The notes beneath the pieces are model-generated. The model saw only the letters and a program-made list of their open reading frames with translations, ran no database searches and had not been told where the DNA came from. DNA of 51,268 nucleotides, taken from the NCBI GenBank assembly GCA_018064725.1, contig JAGHUQ010000015.1, positions 1 to 51,268 of the forward strand, given 5' to 3'. Position 1 is the first letter of the stretch. The number at the start of each line of letters is the position of its first letter. Positions 36,816 through 46,050 of the stretch are shown in pieces. Source of the DNA: Candidatus Cryptobacteroides caccocaballi (GTDB taxonomy: Bacteria > Bacteroidota > Bacteroidia > Bacteroidales > UBA932). Both the position numbers and the translations under genes were made by a program.

Positions 36816-38606
36816 TTACATTCTGTATGGGAGGTCGATTCCAAGGATACCCATTGCTTTCACGAGTACCTTGGCGATCTTCTCGATGAGAACAAGTCTG
36901 TACTTGAGGAGAGCCTGATCCTCTTCGCGGAGGATAGGAGTGTCATGATAGTACTGGTTGAACTCCTTGGCGAGCTCGTATGCGTAGTTTGCGACGAGAG
37001 CCGGTGAATGTGCCGCACCTGCCTCTGCGATCTTATCAGGGAAATTGCTGAGGATCTTGATGATGCGGATCTCCTTTGCGCTGAGAGCCGATTCAGGGCA
37101 GACATCAGCCGCACCGAAGCTCAGGCCCTTCTCTGCTGCCTTGCGGAGGATTGACTGAATACGGGCATGGGTATACTGGATGAACGGACCGGTGTTACCA
37201 TTGAAGTCGATACTCTCCTTCGGATCGAAGAGCATGGTCTTGCGAGGATCCACCTTGAGGATGAAATACTTCATCGCACCGAGGCTGAGCATCCTGAAAA
37301 GTTCGTCCTGCTCCTTCTCATCCATACCGTCCAGCTTGCCGAGCTCGAGAGATGTCTCCTTTGCGGTATTGTACATCTGCTCCATGAGGTCATCAGCATC
37401 CACTACGGTTCCCTCGCGAGACTTCATCTTGCCTTCCGGGAGCTCCACCATGCCGTAGCTGAGGTGGTAGATGCTGTCCGCCCAATCGAAACCGAGCTTG
37501 CCGAGGATAAGCTTGAGTACCTGGAAATGGTAATTCTGCTCGTTACCGACGACATAGATATGCTCATCGAGGCTATATTCCGCAAAACGCTGCTCTGCTG
37601 TTCCGAGATCCTGGGTCATGTACACAGAAGTTCCGTCTCCACGGAGAAGGAGCTTGCGGTCGAGACCATCAGAAGTGAGGTCGCACCATACGGAGTTGTC
37701 GGCCTGACGCTCGAAGATGCCCATATCGAGACCCTTCTGCACGAGAGCCTTGCCGAAAAGGTAGGTCTGCGACTCATAATATGTCCTGTCGAAGCTGATA
37801 CCGAGATTCTTGTATGTCTGGCCGAAGCCCTCGTATACCCAGCCGTTCATCATCTCCCAGAGAGCACGTACCTCAGGGTCGTTGTTCTCCCAACGGAAGA
37901 GCATGTCCTGAGCCTCCTTGAGACTTGGAGCCTCCTTCTTCGCTTCGTCCTCGCTCATGCCCTTAGCCATGAGTTCCTTGACCTCAGCGACATATAGATT
38001 GTTGAACTTCACATAGTAATCACCGACGAGGTGGTCACCCTTCTTGCCAGAGCTGGCAGGTGTCTCTCCACCACCGAGCTTCTTCCATGCGAGCATGGAC
38101 TTGCAGATGTGGATACCGCGGTCGTTCACAAGGTTCACTCTCATCACGTCATGGCCGTTTGCAGCGAGCAGCTGAGAAACTGACCAGCCGAGGAGATTGT
38201 TGCGGATGTGTCCGAGGTGGAGCGGCTTGTTTGTGTTAGGTGAAGAGAACTCCACCATGATGGTCTTTCCCGTAGGTTCATGCTGTCCATAGTCCTCGAC
38301 AGCCACGATTGACGCGAAGACATTGTTCCAATAGACCTGGGAGAATGAAATGTTAAGGAAGCCTTTCACCACATTGAATGCGGCAATCTCAGGAAAGTTT
38401 GCGACGAAATAGTCGCCGAGTGCCTTACCTGTATTGTCCGGAGACGCGTGGGAAACCTTCAGAAGGGGAAACACAACAAGTGTGTAATCCCCTTCGAATT
38501 CCTTTCTTGTAACCTGTACCTGAAGGAGGGACGTATCAACGTCCGCTCCATAAAGTGCCTTGACTGCTTCAGCAGCCTTTGCGATGATAAAATTTTCTGG
38601 TGTCAT
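36816..38606 (-). CDS. argS: Arginyl-tRNA synthetase
   Basis: 596 aa; VEFSSPNTNKPLHLGHIRNNLLGWSVSQLL (HIGH-like), KMKSREGTVVDADDL, C-terminal DALR domain. Confidence 0.97.
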   Translation of the reverse strand: MTPENFIIAKAAEAVKALYGADVDTSLLQVQVTRKEFEGDYTLVVFPLLKVSHASPDNTGKALGDYFVANFPEIAAFNVVKGFLNISFSQVYWNNVFASIVAVEDYGQHEPTGKTIMVEFSSPNTNKPLHLGHIRNNLLGWSVSQLLAANGHDVMRVNLVNDRGIHICKSMLAWKKLGGGETPASSGKKGDHLVGDYYVKFNNLYVAEVKELMAKGMSEDEAKKEAPSLKEAQDMLFRWENNDPEVRALWEMMNGWVYEGFGQTYKNLGISFDRTYYESQTYLFGKALVQKGLDMGIFERQADNSVWCDLTSDGLDRKLLLRGDGTSVYMTQDLGTAEQRFAEYSLDEHIYVVGNEQNYHFQVLKLILGKLGFDWADSIYHLSYGMVELPEGKMKSREGTVVDADDLMEQMYNTAKETSLELGKLDGMDEKEQDELFRMLSLGAMKYFILKVDPRKTMLFDPKESIDFNGNTGPFIQYTHARIQSILRKAAEKGLSFGAADVCPESALSAKEIRIIKILSNFPDKIAEAGAAHSPALVANYAYELAKEFNQYYHDTPILREEDQALLKYRLVLIEKIAKVLVKAMGILGIDLPYRM

Positions 38607-38609
38607 TGA

Positions 38610-39470
38610 TTAGCCAAGGTAGCTCTTGAGAAGCTTGCTTCTCGAGTTCTGTTTAAGTCTGCGTATCGCCTTTTCCTTGATCTGGCGTACGCGTTCACGT
38701 GTGAGGTTGAATTTCTCGCCAATTTCCTCAAGGGTCATTTCCTGACAGCCTATTCCGAAGAAATACTTGACGATATCCCTTTCGCGAGGTGCAAGAGTGG
38801 AGAGCGCACGTTCGATTTCCCTGTTCAGGGATTCGTTCACGAGTCCCCTGTCAGCGCTCGGTGAATCATCGTTCACGAGCACGTCGAGAAGACTGTTGTC
38901 CTCTCCCTCTACGAAAGGAGCATCTACGGACACATGACGGCCTGAAACCCTGAGGGTGTCAGAAATCTTTTCCTTCGGAACGTCTATCATCTCCGCGAGT
39001 TCCTCGCTGGATGGCATACGCTCGTTCTCCTGCTCGAACTTTGAGAGAGCCTTATTGATCTTGTTGAGAGAGCCTACCTGGTTGAGGGGGAGTCTCACGA
39101 TACGCGACTGCTCGGCAAGGGCCTGAAGTATGGACTGGCGTATCCACCAGACCGCGTATGATATGAACTTGAAACCACGAGTCTCATCGAATTTCTCAGC
39201 CGCCTTGATAAGTCCGAGGTTGCCCTCGTTTATCAGGTCCGGAAGGCTTAGTCCCTGGTTCTGGTACTGCTTTGCCACAGACACCACGAACCTGAGGTTC
39301 GCCCTTGTGAGTTTTTCCAGAGCCTCCTGATCGCCCTTGCGGATGCGTTGGGCGAGTTCGACTTCTTCCTCAACTGTGATTAGTTCTTCTCTGCCGATCT
39401 CCTGGAGATACTTGTCGAGGGACGCGCTCTCTCGATTGGTGATCGACTTGGTGATCTTTAGCTGTCTCAT
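38610..39470 (-). CDS. rpoD: RNA polymerase primary-type sigma factor (sigma-70, short Bacteroidota form)
   Basis: 286 aa; [54 protein letters not shown]-terminal [28 protein letters not shown]. Confidence 0.95.
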   Translation of the reverse strand: MRQLKITKSITNRESASLDKYLQEIGREELITVEEEVELAQRIRKGDQEALEKLTRANLRFVVSVAKQYQNQGLSLPDLINEGNLGLIKAAEKFDETRGFKFISYAVWWIRQSILQALAEQSRIVRLPLNQVGSLNKINKALSKFEQENERMPSSEELAEMIDVPKEKISDTLRVSGRHVSVDAPFVEGEDNSLLDVLVNDDSPSADRGLVNESLNREIERALSTLAPRERDIVKYFFGIGCQEMTLEEIGEKFNLTRERVRQIKEKAIRRLKQNSRSKLLKSYLG

Positions 39471-39491
39471 TTATCTTGTTCGTTTTCCTTT

Positions 39492-40925
39492 CTATTTGGC
39501 GAAGCCGAAATAGGAAGCCTTACCCGAAGGTGTGATACCCTCGACATAGACAGCCCTCTCTGACTTCTTGACGATATCCGTCACGTCCTGAGGCTTGCTT
39601 ACAGGCTTGTTGTTGACGTACAAGATAATGAATCCCTCACTCACACCGGCATCCTGAACCTTGCCCGGAGCCACTGACACGATCTCCACGCCGTGCTTGA
39701 TTCCGTACTTTGCAAGGGTCTCCTTGTCGGCTTCCTTGATCTTGGAGCCATAGAATGCAACAGCTCCCTCATCATCCACGGCACCATTCTCAGAAGACTG
39801 TGCGAGGAAGGTAACCTCCACATCCTTGGATTTGCCATCCCTGATGACAGTTACAGTCGCCTTGTCACCTGGGTGATATGTGCTGACAAGAGCCTGCACC
39901 GAGGCACCGTCGACCACCTTCACGCCATTGATCGCAACGAGTACGTCACCCTTCTTGATACCAGCCTTGTCGGCTGCGCCACCTGCTGAAACCTCATAAA
40001 CATATACTCCGTTCGAAGACGAAAGTTTCAATTCGTCAACTATTTTTTTATCAACATTTTGCATAGTTATTCCGAGCATCGCTCTCTTCACGGAACCGAA
40101 ATCGATGAGGTCATCTACTATCCTCTTCACGATGTTGACAGGGACCGCAAACGAATAACCAGCATAAGAACCTGTCTGTGAGATAATTGCAGTATTTATA
40201 CCGACAAGCTGGCCGGCCTTGTTGACGAGGGCTCCGCCACTGTTTCCAGGATTTACGGCAGCATCGGTCTGGATGAATGATTCAATCTTGAATTCGCCGG
40301 TGTAATTCGGCATTGAACGGCCCTTCGCGCTGACGATTCCGGCAGTGATGGTAGAGCGGAGATCGTAAGGGCTTCCGATTGCTATCACCCACTCGCCGAG
40401 CCTGAGAGCGTCAGAGTCGCCGAACGGTACGACAGGGAGTCCGTTCGCATCGATCTTGATAAGAGCGACGTCAGTTGCAGGATCGGTTCCTACGAGAGTC
40501 GCGGTATAGGTTTCGTTGTTGTTGAGCGTAACCTCAATCTTGCTGGCATTCTCAATCACATGGTTGTTGGTCACGATGTAACCGTCCTCACGGATGATCA
40601 CGCCTGAACCGCTGCCGGTACGCTCACGCTCCTGCGGAGTGCCTTCGTAGCCGAAGAAGAAATCAAATATGGAGTTCGGTGCGGATGCCACCTTGTCAGT
40701 GACAGTCACTTTGACATATACGACGGCATCGACAGCCGACTCTGCCGCGTAGGTAAAGTCAGGATAGTCCTCAAGATTGAGATTAACTGTCCTGTATGGA
40801 TTGCCCGCAGGTGCGTCCATATCCGATGAAGGGTCAGTGGCGTAAGCCGCTTTAGCTACGCCGAAAGAGGTAAGCCCGGCGATGAGAGCCGAGCATGCGA
40901 ACATTGCTATAAGGGTCTTTTTCAT
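39492..40925 (-). CDS. Do/DegP/HtrA-family periplasmic serine protease
   Basis: Start placed at MKKTLIAMFACSALIAGLTSFG (40925); VTNNHVI, TDVALIKID, DAAVNPGNSGGALVN triad; PDZ domains. Confidence 0.95.
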   Translation of the reverse strand: MKKTLIAMFACSALIAGLTSFGVAKAAYATDPSSDMDAPAGNPYRTVNLNLEDYPDFTYAAESAVDAVVYVKVTVTDKVASAPNSIFDFFFGYEGTPQERERTGSGSGVIIREDGYIVTNNHVIENASKIEVTLNNNETYTATLVGTDPATDVALIKIDANGLPVVPFGDSDALRLGEWVIAIGSPYDLRSTITAGIVSAKGRSMPNYTGEFKIESFIQTDAAVNPGNSGGALVNKAGQLVGINTAIISQTGSYAGYSFAVPVNIVKRIVDDLIDFGSVKRAMLGITMQNVDKKIVDELKLSSSNGVYVYEVSAGGAADKAGIKKGDVLVAINGVKVVDGASVQALVSTYHPGDKATVTVIRDGKSKDVEVTFLAQSSENGAVDDEGAVAFYGSKIKEADKETLAKYGIKHGVEIVSVAPGKVQDAGVSEGFIILYVNNKPVSKPQDVTDIVKKSERAVYVEGITPSGKASYFGFAK

Positions 40926-41060
40926 AGTGAAAATATTTAACATTCAATTTTTGGTTTGCTACGGATGATTTTTCAAAATATATGCCACAACATTCATGCG
41001 GATTTTGTATATTTGTAACCTATATAGACCACCGATTATTGATCAATAAATCCTATACTT

Positions 41061-42182
41061 ATGAAACTGGTTATTTCAAGTTCCGAATTGCTCAAGGGCA
41101 CCCTGGCCGTATCGAAGGCCATCCCGGCAAAGTCGTCGAACCCGATTCTCGAGAACTTCCTTTTCGTGCTTGCTGACGGCAAGCTCGAGATCACGGCCTC
41201 GGATACCGAGCTCACCCTCAAGACCACCATCGATGTAGAGAATTCTGCATCCGAAGGTAGAATCGCCGTCCCTGCAAAGCATCTTATCGAACTCCTCAAG
41301 GAGCTTCCTGACCAGCCGCTCACCATCAACACCGTAAGCGACAGCTCATTCGAGTGCATCTGGGCCAGCGGTCAGTCGACACTCCCATATTTCCCAGCAG
41401 AGGATTATCCTGACATCACAGGTACCGACGAGACGGCAGTGAGCGTACAGTTCCCTGCAGCAGCCCTTGTCGAGGGTATCTCAAGCACCATATACGCGAC
41501 TGCCGACGACGAGATCCGTCCTACCATGAACGGTATCTTCTTCGACATCGACACCGAGTCCACCACTCTCGTGGCATCAGATGCGCACAAGCTCATCTGC
41601 TATACCACCAAGGACGTGAAGTCTGAGCAGAAAGCCTCATTCATCCTCCACAAGAAGACAGCTGCCATCCTCAGGGCTATCATCGGCAAGGATGTAGAGG
41701 AAGTGACCGTCGCATTCGACGCCAAGAACGCATCATTCAGCTTCGACAACACTCTCGTCATCTGCCGCCAGATCGTAGGCCGCTACCCTAAGTACCGCGA
41801 CGTGATCCCGCAGAACAACGCCAACACCCTCAAGATCGACCGCGCTCTGTTCCTCAACACAGTACGTCGTATCGCAGTCTGCTCGAACAAGGCCTCGAAC
41901 CAGATCAAGTTCGACCTCAGGGAGAATTCACTCGAGATTTCAGCTCAGGACCTCGGATTCTCAATCGCAGCATACGAGAAGGTCGCATGTCAGTATGACG
42001 GAGAGGAACTCACCATCGGCTTCAAGTCAACCTTCCTCGCCGAGATTCTCAGCAACATGTCATGCAACGAGATCGTGATGAAGTTTGCAGACAGCAAGCG
42101 CGCTGCCCTCATCGTTCCAGCCGAGGATGAAGCAGAAAGCGAGAAGCTCTGCGGCATCATCATGCCAATCATGTTCTCTTAG
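41061..42182 (+). CDS. dnaN: DNA polymerase III beta subunit (sliding clamp)
   Basis: 373 aa; MKLVISSSELLKGTLAVSKAIPAKSSNPILENFLF...GIIMPIMFS. Confidence 0.96.
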   Translation: MKLVISSSELLKGTLAVSKAIPAKSSNPILENFLFVLADGKLEITASDTELTLKTTIDVENSASEGRIAVPAKHLIELLKELPDQPLTINTVSDSSFECIWASGQSTLPYFPAEDYPDITGTDETAVSVQFPAAALVEGISSTIYATADDEIRPTMNGIFFDIDTESTTLVASDAHKLICYTTKDVKSEQKASFILHKKTAAILRAIIGKDVEEVTVAFDAKNASFSFDNTLVICRQIVGRYPKYRDVIPQNNANTLKIDRALFLNTVRRIAVCSNKASNQIKFDLRENSLEISAQDLGFSIAAYEKVACQYDGEELTIGFKSTFLAEILSNMSCNEIVMKFADSKRAALIVPAEDEAESEKLCGIIMPIMFS

Positions 42183-42191
42183 TCGTAGGCC

Positions 42192-43112
42192 ATGGAACTG
42201 AACCTCAAGAGACCGCTGCTCTTCTTTGACATAGAGAGCACCGGTCTTAACATTGCGTCCGATTGCATCGCGGAGCTCAGCTTCGTCAAGATACTTCCAG
42301 GCGGAGAACAGCGCATCAAGACCTGGCGTGTACGTCCGTGGGACTATGTCAACAACTGTCAGAAGCTGATGAATCCGTCAGCTCAGGCTGTCCACGGCAT
42401 CAGCGACGAGGAACTCGCTGACAAGCCACGCTTCTTCGAGATACTCCCCGAAGTCTGCGAATGGCTATCAGACAGCGACCTTGCCGGATATAACTCAGCA
42501 AAGTTCGACCTTCCTCTCCTTGCAGAGGAGATAGAAAGAGCAAGGGCCGCCGTTCCAGGCATCGGCGTCGACATCGACCTTCACCAGAAGAAGATGGTCG
42601 ACGTGCAGGTAATCTACCACAAGAACGAGCCAAGAAATCTCAAGGCAGCGTACAACTTCTATGTCGGAGGCGACTTCGAAAACGCACATGCAGCCGAAGC
42701 TGACACGCTCGCCACATATGCTGTGCTCAAGGGCCAGCTCGACAAGTACCCTGAGGAAGTGATCAAGAACGATGTCGACTGGCTTGCGAACTACACCGAG
42801 AACCAGAAGGTCGTGGACTATGCAGGAAGGATTGTCCTGAATGCAGACAAGGAACCATGCATCAGCTTTGGCAAGCATAAGGGAAAGACCTGCCGTGAAG
42901 TATATATGAGCGAGCCATCATATTTCGCATGGATCGCGAACGGAGATTTCACGCTTGACACGAAGAGACAGTTCGCACTGCTCAAGGAAAAATACGAAGC
43001 AGAGAAGAAAGCCGCAAGGACTAGGCCGCTGAATGAGCAGCAGATGAATGACGCCGCTGCCCAGCTCCGCGGGAAATGGGGCGGTAACGGAAGATCCGGA
43101 AGTCTTTTTTAG
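42192..43112 (+). CDS. DnaQ-like 3'-5' exonuclease
   Basis: 306 aa; LLFFDIESTGLNIASDCIAELS (ExoI), DLAGYNSAKFDLPLL (ExoII), NAHAAEADTLATYAVL (ExoIII). Confidence 0.92.
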   Translation: MELNLKRPLLFFDIESTGLNIASDCIAELSFVKILPGGEQRIKTWRVRPWDYVNNCQKLMNPSAQAVHGISDEELADKPRFFEILPEVCEWLSDSDLAGYNSAKFDLPLLAEEIERARAAVPGIGVDIDLHQKKMVDVQVIYHKNEPRNLKAAYNFYVGGDFENAHAAEADTLATYAVLKGQLDKYPEEVIKNDVDWLANYTENQKVVDYAGRIVLNADKEPCISFGKHKGKTCREVYMSEPSYFAWIANGDFTLDTKRQFALLKEKYEAEKKAARTRPLNEQQMNDAAAQLRGKWGGNGRSGSLF

Positions 43113-43121
43113 GAAGCAGAT

Positions 43122-43670
43122 ATGAACATAATCGTAAGAACGGCATCAGGGGCGACCTACTGCAGACCGGACACTACTTGGGAGAGAGAGAACAAGGACC
43201 TCTTCGTTCCCGACGATGTGGCGGCTTATCGCTATGCTCCCGTACTGTTCGCCAGGATCAGCAAGGCAGGAAAGTGTGTCAGCGAGAAATTCGCCGGGCG
43301 CTATTACGACAGCATAGGATTCGGCGTTCTGCTCTATGTAGGGAATGACCTCGCCACAGGCTCTTGCCACGACCATACTTCAATCCTACCAACCCCTCTG
43401 AAGGAGAAGGCAGGCTTGGATGACAATGCTCTCACCTGCTCTTTCAAGATGGACGACAAGCTCATTTTCGACACCATACTCGAAGGTTGTGCAGACATGA
43501 TATGCAAGGCAATTTCCGAAGCCTCGAAGATCGTGTCCATGAGAATAGGTGACTATATTGCCATCGAGCTTCAGCAGATGATGGAGCTCACCGAAAGGGA
43601 AAAGCAGAGCAGGCATCTCAGCGCGGACATGGACGGAGAAAGCCTATTCGACTTCAATATGGTATTCTAG
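43122..43670 (+). CDS. Short fumarylacetoacetate hydrolase (FAH)-like protein
   Basis: 182 aa; weak FAH-like features (VLFARISKAGKCVSEKFAGRYYDSIGFGVLLYVGNDL); assignment tentative. Confidence 0.55.
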   Translation: MNIIVRTASGATYCRPDTTWERENKDLFVPDDVAAYRYAPVLFARISKAGKCVSEKFAGRYYDSIGFGVLLYVGNDLATGSCHDHTSILPTPLKEKAGLDDNALTCSFKMDDKLIFDTILEGCADMICKAISEASKIVSMRIGDYIAIELQQMMELTEREKQSRHLSADMDGESLFDFNMVF

Positions 43671-44672
43671 ATCCGACGCGTTGCCGGAGAATATCGAAAT
43701 AAGATCCTTCAGGATAAGATCTGGACGCATCGCGCCGCTTTCATAAAAGTCATTACCACCCTCGGAATTCTTTCTGAGGGTGTTATTGTATATCCTCAGC
43801 CCGTCTCTGCAAAACTCAATGAAAAGCGGGTGCATGGCTATCAGCGTCTCCTTGATGTCTGCGATACCCGGATTCAGCCACACATCAGCTTCCCTGGAAA
43901 AACCGTACGCTGTCTCAAGAGAGATAAGCGAGGACTCAAGCCCGTCTTCCGAGCCAAGCAGCACTCCGCCGGCATCGCTGACAAGCCTGCTCATATAGCT
44001 GTCCTTACCAGGTACATACCAGGCATCGCCATACGGGGCATTGATCATTACCTTGACATCGTTGCTCCGGACATCATCCATGGCTTTGTAGTATGAGGAT
44101 GAGACCGAGGCATATATGGAATCTGCCTTATCCCTTTCTGCAGTCAGGGCTGCGCATAACCTTATATATTCTGCACGCGCGAGAGGATGAGACTCGAAAT
44201 TATCATAGACCATCAGAACTTTCACTCCCAGCGAGCGAAGCTTCTGGACATAAGGTGGCTCAACGGAAGATACGGCATAAGCAAGCACAAGGTCCGGATT
44301 CAGCGAAAGCATGGTCTCATAGTCAAGGGCAGAGTCAAATCCGACTTCTGCAACATATGGATTTTCCGAAATTCTTGGATCCGTGACATAATTCTTTCCT
44401 GAGACCCCGGTCACGACATCAGTTCGTCCAAGCTGCTCAAAAGCTGCCACCATGGTGGTAGACATGCACACAATGCTCTTCATCGGGTCGCTCACCACGA
44501 GAGAATCCGTAGTACCGTCAAACGGAGATGAAATCCTCACGACAACGCCAGCAGGTCCGTCAGTGACACTGAAATAGCGCGCAGAATCCGACAGATGTCG
44601 AGCTTCCGGAGCAGAACATGCGAAAAAAAAGAAAGCCGCGATTAGCGGCATTATAAGTCTGAAGTATTTCAT
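43644..44672 (-). CDS. ABC transporter substrate-binding lipoprotein, BtuF/FepB-like
   Basis: Start placed at MKYFRLIMPLIAAFFFFACSAPE (44672), lipobox FFAC; KSIVCMSTTMVAAFEQLGRTDVVTGVSGKNYVTDPRI...LDYETMLSLNPDLVLAY. Confidence 0.88.
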   Translation of the reverse strand: MKYFRLIMPLIAAFFFFACSAPEARHLSDSARYFSVTDGPAGVVVRISSPFDGTTDSLVVSDPMKSIVCMSTTMVAAFEQLGRTDVVTGVSGKNYVTDPRISENPYVAEVGFDSALDYETMLSLNPDLVLAYAVSSVEPPYVQKLRSLGVKVLMVYDNFESHPLARAEYIRLCAALTAERDKADSIYASVSSSYYKAMDDVRSNDVKVMINAPYGDAWYVPGKDSYMSRLVSDAGGVLLGSEDGLESSLISLETAYGFSREADVWLNPGIADIKETLIAMHPLFIEFCRDGLRIYNNTLRKNSEGGNDFYESGAMRPDLILKDLISIFSGNASDLEYHIEVE

Positions 44673-44677
44673 ATCAG

Positions 44678-44750
44678 AGCCACCTATGGGAATCGAACCC
44701 ACGACCTTCGCGTTACGAATGCGATGCTCTACCGACTAAGCTAAAGTGGC
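44678..44750 (-). tRNA. tRNA-Thr (anticodon CGT)
   Basis: Minus strand GCCACTTTAGCTTAGTCGGTAGAGCATCGCATTCGTAACGCGAAGGTCGTGGGTTCGATTCCCATAGGTGGCT: cloverleaf with acceptor GCCACTT/AGGTGGC, T-loop GGTTCGATTCC, anticodon loop TTCGTAA; CCA not encoded. Confidence 0.95.
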
Positions 44751-44811
44751 TGATGCGTTTTTGGAAGCGCGCTGCAAATATATGTTATTTTTTTCAGATA
44801 TTTGCCGTGAT

Positions 44812-46050
44812 ATGAAAGAAGCAGGAATTATTGTTATTGGAGCCGGAGCGGCCGGCCTGATGGCAGCCTACGGTGCTGCATCGTGCGGAGAAGATGTCGT
44901 AGTACTGGAAAAGATGCCACGTCCGGGTAGAAAGATCATGATTACCGGGAAAGGCAGGTGCAACTTCACAAACGTCAAGGAGTGGAATGACTTTCAGGAA
45001 CACGTACATCCAAAGGCGAATTTCCTGCGTCCTTCTTTCCAGAACCTTACTCCGGAGAGGCTAATATCGTTCTTCGAGGAACAGGGCATGTCCTGCGTGG
45101 TAGAAAGAGGAGATCGAGCATTCCCAAGCTCGCACCTGGCTTCCGACGTCGTTGACAGCCTGGTATATGCCGCCAGCCATGCTGGTGCGAAGATCATTTG
45201 TGAATGTACCGTCACGAACGTGATTGACGACAATCTTGAAGAGGGGTTCATCGTCAACTGCGGAGACGGATCTTCATGGCACTGCCGCAAGCTCATAATA
45301 ACCACGGGTGGTCTCTCCTACCCCAAGACAGGATCCACAGGAGACGGATACGGTTGGGCAGAATCTTTCGGTCACAAACTTACTCCCCGATTTCCAAGCC
45401 TGACTGCAATTACGCCAAAGGACTACCGGTTTACAGAATGGATTTCACTCAAGAACGTAGGTCTCAGCACGATCATAGACGGAAATCTCTCACAGGAAGA
45501 ATTCGGCGACCTGGACTTCACCAACGGTGGTATCGAGGGGCCTATAGGATTCAAGGTCAGCAGAAAGTGTGTCAAGGCGCTTCTCAACGGCTCTAAGGTC
45601 CAGGCAGTCATCGACCTCAAACCTGCAGTTGAAGAGTCAGATCTCGACAGAAGGATACAGAAACTCTGGGATGAGGTCTGCAAGGACAAGCGTAGCGAAG
45701 GAAAGCCATCCAAGACACTTTTCAGTGTGCTTCTTGGAAAGGTGCTGCCGATGGAAGTAATCCCTATGTTCATGGCAGGAAATCCCGAGATAGACCACAA
45801 GAGACTGGCAAAGGCACTCAAGAACTGGAAGATAGACATAGCCGGCAATGTCGGATACGAGCGTTGTGTCATCACCGCCGGTGGTGTCAGTCTCGATGAA
45901 GTCAATCAAAAGACTCTCGAATCCAAGAAAAGAAAAGGACTCCACCTTGCAGGCGAAGTCCTTGACCTTGACGCCGACACCGGCGGCTATAATCTTCATA
46001 TTGCCTTCTCGACCGGCTATCTCGCCGGTCTTTCGGCAAGTCGTTCCTAA
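44812..46050 (+). CDS. NAD(P)/FAD-dependent oxidoreductase, HI0933 family
   Basis: Start placed at MKEAGIIVIGAGAAGLMAAYGAASCGEDVVVLEKMPRPGRKIMITGKGRCNFTN (44812); C-terminal GEVLDLDADTGGYNLHIAFSTGYLAG. Confidence 0.93.
   Translation: MKEAGIIVIGAGAAGLMAAYGAASCGEDVVVLEKMPRPGRKIMITGKGRCNFTNVKEWNDFQEHVHPKANFLRPSFQNLTPERLISFFEEQGMSCVVERGDRAFPSSHLASDVVDSLVYAASHAGAKIICECTVTNVIDDNLEEGFIVNCGDGSSWHCRKLIITTGGLSYPKTGSTGDGYGWAESFGHKLTPRFPSLTAITPKDYRFTEWISLKNVGLSTIIDGNLSQEEFGDLDFTNGGIEGPIGFKVSRKCVKALLNGSKVQAVIDLKPAVEESDLDRRIQKLWDEVCKDKRSEGKPSKTLFSVLLGKVLPMEVIPMFMAGNPEIDHKRLAKALKNWKIDIAGNVGYERCVITAGGVSLDEVNQKTLESKKRKGLHLAGEVLDLDADTGGYNLHIAFSTGYLAGLSASRS

Noticed and set aside
36105-37997. Long plus-strand ORFs (300 and 276 aa) opposite ygiQ and argS
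   Set aside because: They mirror strongly supported minus-strand genes and show no independent motifs; typical of codon bias in this genome.
43753-43784. Imperfect ACCCTC/GAGGGT hairpin
   Set aside because: Inside the substrate-binding protein coding frame, short and imperfect, no T-tract; not supported as a terminator.
44673-44702. N-terminal extension MGSIPIGGSD of the substrate-binding protein ORF
   Set aside because: Lies within tRNA-Thr; the lipoprotein signal starts at 44672.
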